This document shows, piece after piece, positions 49,031 through 60,700 of a stretch of 64,000 bases of DNA (position 1 is the stretch's first letter; each line of letters starts with the position of its first letter). This stretch comes from Podaxis mareebaensis. Taxonomy: Eukaryota > Basidiomycota > Agaricomycetes > Agaricales > Agaricaceae. The stretch is taken from the NCBI GenBank assembly GCA_018524725.1, contig JAEUWP010000128.1, forward strand, positions 1 through 64,000, given 5' to 3'. The notes under the pieces are model-generated. The model had not been told where the DNA came from and ran no database searches. It worked only from the letters and a program-made list of their open reading frames with translations. Position numbers and translations under genes: made by a program.

Positions 49031-51661
49031 ATGAGCCGCCCCGATCCAACCGAAGCAATCTCACTCAGGGAAGACCCGAGCCGCATTCCCAACCCTTCTC
49101 ACCGCCATGCAGCGCCCTCGGCACCCTGGCCATGGGTGGACCTAAGCGACGGTGAGCTCGACTTACAACCCTCCCAAACTTCACCTCGCTCTTATAACTG
49201 CTTAATATTCTTTACAGGCGTTGATCCCCAGCAATTGACATCCGAGCTTCCTCCGGTGCCCGAGTTATGTAGCCATGCAGATTGTGGCGACGAGTGTTGG
49301 AAAAACTACCCAAAGTCTCGCTTCCCAAATTGGACTAAGCGCCAGGTTAAGAAGAGCAAGATTCTCAAAGCGGTTGAAGAGTATAACCCCAACCAGGAAT
49401 GCAAGCTGTACTATGTCGATGTGGACGATCGGGGCAGATTCAGTAATGTGAAGGACACGGTTATTGGGGAGAAGGACCTCCACCAAAATTGGAGATTCTT
49501 CGTGGATAATGAGGTGAGCAGAACTAATCTAGTCACATTGGCACTACTAATTGCTGTGTAGCGCCCACTAAATCTCCGGGTGAGAGCGTTGTTCATAGAA
49601 AATTTATCAGGGCCGGTGCTGCAAATGCTAGGAGCCAAGTAGGTGTTCATCGGGAGCTTCTAATCACTGCCTCTCATCCGCGAAATTTTCGTAATTGTTG
49701 TTGAAAACAAAAAAAAAAATCAAATTTTTCCAACTCCCGGAGCCCATCATTCCAAATTCTACGAGAGAAAGATTCCTGACGCTAACATGCAAACTAGATT
49801 CAACATCGAGCCGTTTTTCTGGTCGTCCTCGCTCAACTGGATTCCTTCACGTTACCAGGAGGATCCACAGCATGGCAAAGGCGATCGTGAGCCTTTACGC
49901 GACGTGAGCGGAGAAGACTACCCAACTAACACCGCTTTTCAGATATCACCATATGCCTGACTTTCCTGCGGTCTATGCCCAAAGATACTGATGCGGTTCG
50001 TATGGATGCCGCTATTCGAAAGTCATCGGATTCGGTCGCTTCTGCTAAGCCATCTACACTGAGTATTTGGTTTCGCATTAACTCCTTGCATATACCTTCA
50101 CTAACTACTCAATGGTGTAGGCCAGATGATGATCGATACCCAAACCCCTTTACCATTATCTTCGAGTAAGAATCCCACATCATACCGTACTCCGGTAACA
50201 GCTGTTGACGTGTACACTTCTCGCTCTATTAGGCGGCCAGCTCCTCGTACTCGACCTTCTCTCCGTGCATCTAATCCGCAGTACTGAAGGCAGTACCATG
50301 ATTTCCTATCACCCAAACCTACCTTTACCGACGACAACGGCTAAGGACCTGCATCAACGTATCCAGTTCGCAGGTACGCCACTACTAACAGATTGTTGTG
50401 AAAGACACCGCATAGACTAACGATGCGTTTTCCCGAAAAGGCCAAAGCGTATATTGGCAAAAGATGTTCCAGATTTCGCCAGACCCAACATTTGTACTTT
50501 TAACTTATCTATGGCATGCGATGTACGCTTGGGACGAGGCGTTGGAGAACCTGTATACTCATATTTGTACACTGGTGCGTTCCTCCTTTGCCTACATGGT
50601 TGATTTGAGTTTTTGATTGTTGTTGGTTCCTACATAGGAAACGAAAGTTATCGAAACCAATCAGATGAGCTTGACGAACGAATTACACGTTATACGTGCA
50701 CATCAGTTGCACTATTCCTCACTTCTAGAGGACTTCCGGAAGACGATACAGTTCATTATGGATACCCCTAACCCGGCATTGGCAGGGATGCCGGAGTCCG
50801 TGAAAGAGTTGTCGAAATCGATGTTGGAACGAGAGTGCAAAATGTTGTTGAATGAGGTTAAGAGGCTGAATATGAGTAGGAAGATGCAGGATAAGAGGCT
50901 GAAGAACGTGATGAACCTTGTACGTATTTTCCGTTTCTCGTTCTGAGGATGACACAACTGATGGAATTTGTAAAGGTATTCAGTAGCGTTAATATTTTGG
51001 ATAGTAGGAGGATGCAGAAGATGACAGAAGCTGCTGTTCGAGACAGTGCAGGTGTGTCCTTAGTTCCATGTCCGTAGTGCTATTGACTGACAACGTTTCA
51101 AGCTGTACGTTGACCTATGTTCAATTCATGACACAACAGCATCGCTCACCTTGGCTTGTAGATGAAACAGATCGCCTACCTGACGATGATTTTCCTTCCA
51201 TCCTCCTTTGTCGCTGTATGTCCCCCTTCCTCCCCTTTCACTCCTTTACTCTTTCGACATCTCCGAACAAGTCAAACTGACACGAACTCGACTGATAGGC
51301 TGTTTTCGGCATGAACGTAAAAGAAATAAATCCTGAATCGTTAGTAACGCTCCCTCGCTACGTCGGTGTAGCCATTGGAATGACGGTTGCAACAATCTGG
51401 ATCATAATCGCATTCCAATCTCAATACCTCCTCCCCGAAAACTACACACTTTTCATGCGCCTAGGCTGGCCGATACTGCTCACTTTGAAGTGGTTGCGAT
51501 GGAACAAGTCGGATATCGATGATGACCCGGGACGTCACGGAAATAGCAACCGCCATGGGGAGCAAGACATTGATGCCGGGCATGCTCACGGTCATACGCA
51601 CGGAAATGACAAGTTACCGACGTTTTCAGATGATGTGAGGAGGCTCAGGGAGCTGAGATAG
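49031..51661 (+). CDS. CorA-like membrane protein, tandem copy 1, with His-rich tail
   Basis: Twelve exons: 49031-49151, 49218-49513, 49562-49638, 49798-49886, 49943-50062, 50121-50165, 50233-50373, 50441-50574, 50638-50919, 50976-51053, 51162-51215 and 51299-51661. The soluble part contains a conserved cysteine patch (PELCSHADCGDECWKNYPKS), FIENLSGPVLQMLGA and FFWSSSLNWIPSRYQ. A long helical stretch with RAHQLHYSSLLEDFRK precedes two membrane helices. The first ends in the CorA signature FGMN (FGMNVKEINP) and the second is TVATIWIIIAF. CorA proteins conduct Mg2+ across membranes; mushroom members with large extra domains are uncharacterised. The tail is histidine-rich (GHAHGHTHG), which copy 2 lacks. 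No stop breaks the reading. Confidence 0.85.
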
Positions 51662-52169
51662 GCATACAAGGGAGCGTTAAGAAACAATGTGGTTTTTGGT
51701 TTAGGTTTCTTGCCAATGGTTGCGCGATAGATCTTCCGAATTGGTGTTTTGGGCTCTTAGATATACTGTACACGATGTCGCTCGCCCGAGGGGCAAATCA
51801 CAAAAAACGTCTCACCTTGCTGTGCCAAGTGACATTATAAGTAATGTTACTAAAGCAAATTTAGGAAGACTCATGCAACGTATATACAGGAAGATTGGCC
51901 GTTGGCTAATTCTAACCATGACAACGGCGTTGAACCACTAATTCGGGAATCGGTTTGACAAAAGCTCGACGGCTGAGATGGTGGAGACCCCGGGCTCCAA
52001 TGTCTAATTCTTTGGAGTATTGTCATGCACGAGAAAGAAGAAATGAAATCATTCAATAAGATATCGCCATAGGACTGTCCAGAATTACTGACCTCAAGAT
52101 AACGAGTGTGAGGTACAACCTATGAGGTTCACAGAATTCAATCAGGGCCCTCAGTCAAAAGAATGATCT
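51662..52169. other. 3' flank of CorA-like copy 1
   Basis: No gene or clear repeat. It leads into the spacer that is duplicated downstream. Confidence 0.4.
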
Positions 52170-53807
52170 ATGTTAGGCAATTAACATTTAGGGAGTATAA
52201 TTTGGCTTCAAGGTCCAAGCAACGGCTCCGAAGGGGCTTTCGGGTGCCATTTATGGTTCTGCCTGGCTGCCTGGCTTCTCCCGTTACTCGAGACAGCCTA
52301 AATGGGTTGCCACAATAATTTACTGACAGGCTACTAGACGCGCACTTATAGATTCGGTGAGAATCCTATCGTTCATTAATTCGGCACTAGAGGAGCTTAC
52401 TGTACATAGTAATTTACAAAGGCGGCACTTAGGCAGCTATGATGGGCCAGTAGCATCTCGCAGAGGAAAGACAGTGAGAAAGACTTCATGTCCCAAGCCT
52501 GACTTCTCCTATTGGACGGAGCAAAGAAGGTACCTAGAGCCGTGCAGCATACCAGAGGGTCGGGTTCACTCTTGTGGGCCAGCAATTTCATCCTCCTCGC
52601 TTCCGGCTTTTGCAAATTAATGAAACGGAAAAACACGTATAGGGGAGGGCTTTATTAAGGTCTCCGCAACCAGTAGGTGGACGCTGCGTCAGTTCTAGGT
52701 ACTGGGATGCAGCAGTTGCGGTGCACCCGGGGTATATTTGCAAACCGTTTTCAGTGAGATTCTAGGTGTGGAGCAATTCAGTTTTGATCCAGTTTTCATT
52801 GAAATCTCACCGAAAGCGGAATTGCAAATATGTTCTAGCCAGAAATCTCATCTGAAGAACCTCAGGACACATATACCCACTGCAAGTAACTTCAGAAATA
52901 ACCTTCTCACGGAATCCAAAACAAAAAGTCACCCATAAGGCTGGGCACTATCGCGTTGATGCCGGGGCGACAATACAAACAATAAGGGTTAGCATCCAGA
53001 GCTCTTAGAAGAGCGTCGAAGGGATAGTTGTCTAAAACCTAACGGCGTATAGCACCACGGACGAGGACTGGGGTTAGTGGGAGCAATCCTTCCACTGGGC
53101 GTCAGATTGTTATTGATCGAAGTGACACATCAGCCGAGGTAGCGCGCGTACCCTGTGGAAGCGATGTGTTTGATTATGTAAAGTTATTTGAGGGTGCATC
53201 ATTCGGTGTGACCTTGGGATCAAGTGTTGGGGTGAGGCACCATGGTAGATGAGTCATGTTCTTTGTATTGTTATATTGGCTTTGCATGTACCCAAGGGCT
53301 CGGAATAAGTACCTTCCGTACTCGGAAGACGTCTGACTAAACAATTACTCCAACATCAAGCATCATCGTTCAAGTTGGATGTTAAACGCTGATTAACTGG
53401 CTATCGCCACTGCAAATGTTAACGAGTCCTGTCTTTTCGATTCCTCATACCCTATCATGACCTTTTAAGCGCTCAGTGGAGCTTTCGTGACGACCGACAG
53501 CAGGATGAATGGTGCATCGTAACATAGGGAAGGGCTAAGCATGCTTTGCACCCAATTATAGTACTTTTGGGCTGAAATCAATCACCGAACCTTCCATGAT
53601 ACGCCGCTGTGTCAGCGAAATTCTATTCTTCCTTTGGCTTCCTTAGCGTCAATCAACAGGCTATAGATCCTCCGGTGTGTAAATCGTGCCCAAGAGACAC
53701 AGCGCCTATTCGGTCACATAAGAAGCTTGCCATCGGGCATGGACTAAACGTCTTTCTCCTCGCCTGCAACCTCCACTCCCCTCAAGGCGTTAGAGACCGT
53801 TGGCCAG
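52170..53807 (+). repeat. Array spacer, copy 1 (empty of copia)
   Basis: This 1.6-kb non-coding block aligns by eye with 57114-57355 joined to 62445-63859. Landmarks include GGCAGCTATGATGGGCC (52430) against CCAGCTATGATGGGCTA (62450), and the promoter-side run CACAGCGCCTATTCGGTCAC in both. Near 52424-52431 it shows the uninterrupted site into which the copia element inserted in the other copy. It probably carries the promoter of CorA-like copy 2. Confidence 0.85.
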
Positions 53808-56239
53808 ATGCACTCCCCCCAGCCGACATTCCGATCCATGGAAACGCATTTCCTTGCGTCTCAAGATACGTCTCGGAAGGAATACAGAGGGAGTTTACTT
53901 CCCTCGCCATCCTTCCGCCATGCAGCGCCGTCAGCACCTTGGCCCTGGGTAGACATTGACGATGGTGAGTTGCACACCGCGGATCGAAGCTTGTGTTATC
54001 CATATCTTGCATGACAAGTAGAAATCAATGACGACCAAATGGGCCTGATGAATGGCGGCGCGCCGCCAATCCCCGAACTCTGCGACCACATGAGCTGTGA
54101 CAATTGTTGGAAAGGGTACCCCCAATCACGTTTCCCCAACTGGACACCGGCGCAAGTGAGAAAGAGCAAGATTGCCGATGCTGTAACGCGCGCGCAAGAA
54201 AAAGATTGTGTCTGCCATCTCGTTGATATCGATGTCAACGGTCTCTTCAGGAACAGAGACAAGTTTGCCTCTAAGCCGGAGAGCCAGGTGGAGGAGACGT
54301 GGAGAATTGTTTTGAATGCCAAGGTGGGCACCCTTCATCAGACACGAGGTCCGAACGGCTAAGCATAGCTTTCGTAGCGCCCTTCGTGGTCGCGGACCCG
54401 GGCTATCTTCATTGAGAACCTGTCGGGCCCAATACTCCAGATGCTGGGGACCAAGTAAGCAAACCCTCTCAAATCACCCCAAACTGGTCTCATCCCCAAC
54501 GATAGATACAACATCGAGCCATTCTTTTTTTCATCTTCCCTAAATTGGATTCCTTCTCGCTTCCAAGAAGAGCTGCAGCCTGGAATCGGTGATCGTACGC
54601 ATTTTCCTGTAGGGAACGGCGCACCCCTGCTCAATACTTGCACCAACAGATATTACAATCACGCTTACGTTCCTGCGGTCAGTATCTACGCAAAAGATGC
54701 CTGACCACAAAGCAGCAACACGGCCATACTCCGGCCGTATGAACGGTTCCAGCGAATCCGTGTCGTCCATCAAGAACGGCAAGAATCCGCAGTCCACACT
54801 TTGTGAGCGATCGTGTTATTGAACCTCCACCGCGCGGTTCTTGACAAATAACTGTAGTCGATGAGTCTATTGACACAAAGGCGCCTTTGAAACTCCGATA
54901 CAGTGCGTTCCCGCTCTGCCATGTCACTGCGCGATATTGATTTCATCCATGAGCAGGCGACCGATACCTCTGCTTGGACCTGCTTTCCGTCCATCTGATA
55001 CGAAACATCAATGGAAATACCATCATTTCCTACCACCCAAGTTTGGACCTGCCGACAACGGGGGCGGAGGAACTCCATGACAGGATCAGGTTTGCCGGTA
55101 TGCCTCACATCGAGCCGAGCTTTTGAGCCCAATTGACCTTTCACCCCTTCTCCGCAGGTCAAAGTGTCTATTGGCAAAAGATGTTCCAGGAATCGAGTGA
55201 CCCTACTCTCCTCCTGCTAACGTTTCTCTGGCACGCGTTATACTCGTGGGATCAAGCCCTAGAACACCTGTACAACCACATCTGTCAATTGGTTTGTGCT
55301 ATTATCTGACGTGATATTTGAGGCTCGGCTGACTATATGGGCTCGAACAGGAATCTAAAGTCATTGACACTGGTCGATGGAAAATGACACAAGATTTACA
55401 CATCATCCGCGCCCACCAACTCTTTTACACCTCCCTCCTAGACGATTTCCGCAAAAGTGTGGAATTCATTCGCAAACATGAAAACCCAGCCATGTCATCA
55501 GACAAAATCGGCAACCGTGACAGGGAACTTAGCAAGAAGTTTCTGGAGAGAGAATGCGACAACTTGGTCCTTGAGATCGACAGATTGGTCAAGGACTTGT
55601 TGATGCAGGAGAACCGGTTGAAGAATGTTATGAATTTGGTGAATATGAGTACGCCCGTGGCCGTCGCCGTAACTAACCATTCAATTTCTCTCAGGTTTTC
55701 TGTAGTGTTAACATTACGGATAGTAAATTGATGAGAGAGATGACAAAAGCGGCTATGAAGGATAGTGCAGCTGTATGCTCTCCTGTTCCCTCTTTGAGTG
55801 GCTTCGTGCTTGACTCACCGAACCTCTACAGATGAAACAGATCGCCTACCTCACCATGGTCTTCCTCCCTGCCTCATTTGTTGCTGTAAGCGCTTCCCTT
55901 CTGCCTGCGTTGCACTCCGAGCTCAACAGTGTTTAGGGTATATTTGGCATGAACACTCACGAAATTGCCCCTGGAACGAATGGCGACCTCCGATACTACG
56001 TTGCCTTTGCCATTCCTCTCACCTTATTCACCGTCTGGGTCATCATTGCATTCCAAAGTCGATACCTCCTCAAAGATAAATCATTCTTTGTGCGCTTAGG
56101 GTGGCCTTGGTTCTTGTTCCGCGAATGGTGCAATCGGAAACACCGTCGGGAGGAGAGAGCACAGCAGGTAGTAGATCGGACGATTAAGGAGGATTATGAC
56201 GATGACGTGGAATACAAGTTAAACGACAGCATTGTATAA
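53808..56239 (+). CDS. CorA-like membrane protein, tandem copy 2
   Basis: Twelve exons: 53808-53964, 54022-54323, 54378-54454, 54506-54594, 54650-54802, 54858-54902, 54957-55097, 55158-55291, 55351-55638, 55695-55772, 55832-55885 and 55937-56239. Exons 3, 4, 6, 7, 8, 10 and 11 have exactly the lengths seen in copy 1, which confirms both models. Shared features are PSFRHAAPSAPWPWVD near the start, the cysteine patch ELCDHMSCDNCWKGYPQS, FIENLSGPILQMLGTKYN and the CorA motif FGMNTHEIAP with a second helix after it. The tail is charged and lacks the histidine run of copy 1. The start at 53808 is supported by the homologous ATG at 63860. Confidence 0.87.
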
Positions 56240-57113
56240 TATAGTGCTAGTTCGCGGTGCTCTCGACTTTCCAGCGGTAGCCGTGTAGTTTATTCTCGGA
56301 TTTGAATGGTCCATTCGAATTCCATTGTACCTGACACATTTGTTATCTTCGTTCTCCGTGTTGCACACTGTTATCCTTGCCAATGACACACAAATCCTTC
56401 GGTTGTGCGGAGAGCCGGGCGGAGAGGCTTCAGGGTGTGAGGTGTTTGTTACTCTGCATAGCCCTAGTATGACAACTTACTCCCACAATCAGACGCTGGC
56501 CTCCTCTAGGACTTCGACCTCCTTGACATAATCCCCCTTGCGTCTGTAGATAATAAATTCCGCGCTCTTGATCGTAGCTTAGGGCAACCCATGTGATCAT
56601 GGCCCTCTACTCTCCGCTTACTTCAAGACCGACTCCCCTAGTACGCATAAATCATATCAGCTATAACTTAGAAGTCACAAACGACTTCCCACAGCAAGAA
56701 TTGTATATCGCGGAACTCTAGTCGGGCAACATCTACGTTATGCCCAAGCCTTCCTCTCCCCTGCAACTTCCTCCTTCACTATGCAAGAGCTCTCGACGTG
56801 CCTCGCCTCAGTTTTTCAAGGGAGAAGGTGTTCGCGAGCAAGAAGACGGTATTCTCGTCGTGGAATTGGAGATCAGTAAAACGACGCACGACCTGAATGT
56901 CCTTGAGACCGAACTAAGGAACTTAGGAATGGTAATGAGCGAATTGGAAGGAAGGGAACCGCAAATGGTATGGACCATTGTAAGCCTGTCGCTTACGGAG
57001 GATTATACTCAACTCACGGGGTACGTATGACAGCGTCAATCGTATTCCAGTGACATCAAGAGTTGTTCTACTTACAATAGCAAGAATAGGACCCTCAAAC
57101 AAATGCATGTCCT
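56240..57113 (+). other. 3' flank of CorA-like copy 2 with a small unrecognised frame
   Basis: A 96-codon frame (56740-57030, ATG start) has coding-like codon use and a predicted helix (LEISKTTHDLNVLETELRNL). It may be an exon or relic of a coiled-coil protein, since copy 1 has no room for an equivalent in its shorter flank. No function is assigned. Confidence 0.3.
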
Positions 57114-57355
57114 ATGACATATCGGGCAATTAACAATTCGGGATATAATCCGTCTTCAGAGCCCAAGTCATGGTTCCGGAGGGGGTTTCGGGTGCCGTTT
57201 ATAGTTCTGGCTTCTTTCATTACTCGAAATGGCGCAGGTTACCGCAATAACCCATTAACAGATTACCAGATTCGCATTTATAGGTTCGGTGAGAATCCCA
57301 CCGTTCATTCATTTCGGTGCCTGCGGAGGATTACCGCCATAGCGAGACAACACCT
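57114..57355 (+). repeat. Array spacer, copy 2, left part
   Basis: This is homologous to 52170-52425, sharing landmarks such as TTTCGGGTGCC and TTCGGTGAGAATCC. It ends in CACCT, the left target-site copy of the copia element. Confidence 0.85.
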
Positions 57356-57668
57356 TGTTGGAACACAAGCGCGTACCGAGTCAGGCGCTAGACCAGGAAC
57401 AACGCGGCTGACGAGACATTAGATTACGGACTTAATATGACATAGTAGATAGATTTTTTTTCTCCTAGTTAGCCTCCTATATGGTAGTTTATATACGTAC
57501 AGTAGAAGTGCGTTTGCCTCAGCCCTCGTACTGTCAACGAGCGACTGAGGTAAGCCACCACTCAACATCCTCAATATCTGTTACTTATCGCTCGTAGTCT
57601 ATATTGTTTACAGGTACATAATACAGCCCTCGTACTGTCAACGAGCGACTGAGTCTATATTGTTTACA
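57356..57668 (+). repeat. 5' LTR of the copia element
   Basis: This 313-bp repeat starts TGTTGGAACA and ends GTTTACA. It contains a TATATA near 57490 and a hairpin-forming motif present twice (57517-57550 and 57624-57651). Confidence 0.96.
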
Positions 57669-57680
57669 GGTTATGGGCCC
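57669..57680 (+). promoter_or_regulatory. Primer-binding site of the copia element (half-tRNA type)
   Basis: GGTTATGGGCCC abuts the 5' LTR. Its complement GGGCCCATAACC contains the CAT anticodon and stem of initiator tRNA-Met, so minus-strand synthesis is probably primed by an internally cleaved tRNA half rather than the tRNA 3' end. Confidence 0.75.
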
Positions 57681-57730
57681 CACCCGCTGTTAAACAAGCA
57701 CAGTTTACTGCCATTTGAACCCACGCCGAT

Positions 57731-60700
57731 ATGTCTACCACTGTCAATGACGTGCTACCTTCCACTGTGCCCATGTTGGAACAGTCAGGAGCGAACTGGG
57801 CTATATTCCAGTTGCGTTTCCAGATGGCCGTTCAGGGTAAAGGCCTGTGGGAGCACTTTGACGGAAGTAAGGTCCAGCCGTCACAACAAGTCCCCTCTAT
57901 ATCCGTTTCTCCAGCATCCCCACCGTCTCCTAGTGAGACGAAATCTTCAACCACAGCGGCTTCCACAGCCGCCAGCCCCCCAGCTTCCCAAATCCTGCTT
58001 GGTACTCTGACTGAGATCGCCAAATGGGACCGATGCGAGAGCATTGCGAAATCGCTCCTGGCCCAACGATTGCCCAACTCGACCTTGATGGTAGCTGCCA
58101 GTCAATCAACGGTTGCGAAGATGTGGACAACAGTAGTGAAGGAATATACCTATAAGGGGGCCTTCTCCCAGACCTGACTTCGTCGTGATTTCCTGTCCTC
58201 TCGGTGTCCAAAAGATGGAAATGTACATGCTTTTCTCAATACCCTGAGAGCCCGTCATGCTGAACTTGATGCCATGGGTGTTTCCATCAACAACAATGAC
58301 TACTGAAGCACCATTATACAATCGCTACCTTGGTCGCTCTCGAGCTTCGCGTCGGGTCAGCTCACATCCGCAACCCTTCAAGGTGAGACCATTGATCCAG
58401 ACTTGCTGATTGTTGTTATCAGTGATGAGTATGATTGGATCCAGTCAACTCACTCGAAGGGAAATGGCAAGGGAGATGGGACAACAAATAGTGATGATGC
58501 TATGGCAGTTGAGTCTGCAAATAAGGGGAAGGGGAAGGGCAAGGGGAAGGAGAAAGGCAAGGGACCATGTTGGGAATGCGGGGGACCACACATGAAGAAA
58601 GTGTGCCCTCAGAAGAAGGAGAAACAGGCAAGTGGTCCATCTCAACCAGCAGCCAGCACAAACATCGTAGACGATGATGTGGCCTTCTCTTTCAAGGACA
58701 TTGAGAACACCCATTCAATCCCTGTGCTGATCCCTGTCCGCATGGATATTGGCGAAGTCGAAGAGGATTTCTTCGATGTGACTGATGACAAGTTTGATGA
58801 AACCGACATTGATTACATGAAAGAATATGCAAGCGAATGTGCAACTGTCTCTGAACCTGCAACAACTGATCAAGTCAGCCATGTTCAAGATGCCCAGAAG
58901 TCAGAGGTGTGAGTCGAGCTTTTCGACTCAGGTGCATCACATCATATTACCCCCTACCATGATGTATTCACGAATTTCGAGGCCACAGCCCCTCACCCCC
59001 TCCAAGCTGTGAATCAGAAAAATTTCTGTGCAACTGGTAAAGGGGAGGTAGTCATCGATCTGCCAAACAGTGTCGATATGTCTAAACTGCGACTTATTGA
59101 AGTCTTATATTTGCCTGAGGTCGACTACACGCTCATATCTATCAGCCATCTAGATGAAGCTGGTTTCTCGGTTACTTTCTCCAATGGGAAATGCATTATT
59201 CGTGATCCAGGTGGTACTCATGTGGCAGAGGTTCCCAAAAATCAAAACGGACTGTACAAGATAGTCCATGAGGTTCCAACAGAAGTGAACGCTGTTGGGG
59301 AGCCACTCACCCTAGATCTGCTACACTGTCACCTTGGCCATATATCAGCCAAGTCTGCTAGACAGTTAGTCCGTGATGGCTTGGTCACAGGATTGAAGTT
59401 GGATGATAGCGGTCCAGCAGACATCTTCTGTGATGCCTGTGCATATGCAAAAGCAACATGTCTACCCATTGTGAAGGAGCGAGAGGGGGAGAGAGCGAAG
59501 GCTGTGGGTGAGGAGGTTCACTCAGACGTATGGGGTCCTGCATGAACAGCAACCAAGAAAGGCTGTTGATACTATGTCACCTTCACAGATGACTACTCCT
59601 GCTGGACTCACATTGATTTTCTTGAAAAGAAATCAGAAGTCTTCGCCGCGTACAAGAATTTCAAGGCTTGGTGTGAAACCCAGTTTGGTGTGCACATTAA
59701 GTCCCTACACTCCGACAGAGGAGGCGAGTACACATCTGCTGAGTTTTGTCAGCACCTTAGGTCCCAGGGTACAGAATCTAAACTCACTGTGCATGACACC
59801 CTGCAATACAATGGTGTAGTGGAGTGGCAAAATCACACAATTGTCGAACACAGTCGGGCATTGTTATATGGACACCCTATACCCAGGTACCTGTGGGTGG
59901 ATGCAGCAGCACATGCAGTGTGGCTGATGAACCACACAGGGACAAAAGCACTCACTAACAAAACTCCCTTTGAGGTGTTATATGGCAAATGGCTGAATCT
60001 CAGTGGCCTTCGTGAGTGGGGGGAAGAAGTATGGGTGCATGATGATAGCAGTGATAAATGGGATGGACATGTGAAGAAAGGATGTTGGCTGGGGTATGAC
60101 TCTGAGAGCAATGGCTCCCATATCTGGTTCCCTGACACCGGTGTTGTCAGTATTGAGCAGAACTTCCGTTTCGTTGACAGCAGTCACATTAGTCTCAAGG
60201 GGGAGCAAGATGTATCAGCTAGTGAGACCAGAAGCAACTGCACACTCACCTTGAATACCTCAACTACTCCCACGGATCAAAGTATCTCATCACCCATTGC
60301 GGAGCCAGACCCTCCAGATACCGATGATGCTCAAGACCCACCCCTTGAAGATTTTGCACCCGATGTGCTACCAGAACCTCCCAGCAACAATCATCTACAT
60401 GTACCAGAAGAGCCTGAGCATCCACATCAAAATTGGAACCCTAGTCCCAAGGCCCATGATATTCTTGAGGGGCAAGCCATTATGGTTGCTGAAGAGACAG
60501 AATGGGAAGAAGTCTGGGCATTTGTAGCAGAGACTGAGGACATGGAGGCATTGGAGCCAACAAGTCTGAAGGATGCCATGGGGAGAGTGGATTGGGAGTT
60601 ATGGAAGAAGGTGATGGAAGAAGAGCTGAAGATGTTGGGAGAAGCAGGAACATGGGAACTCGTTGATCTGCCAATCGGTGTCAACATAGTTGGCTGTAAA

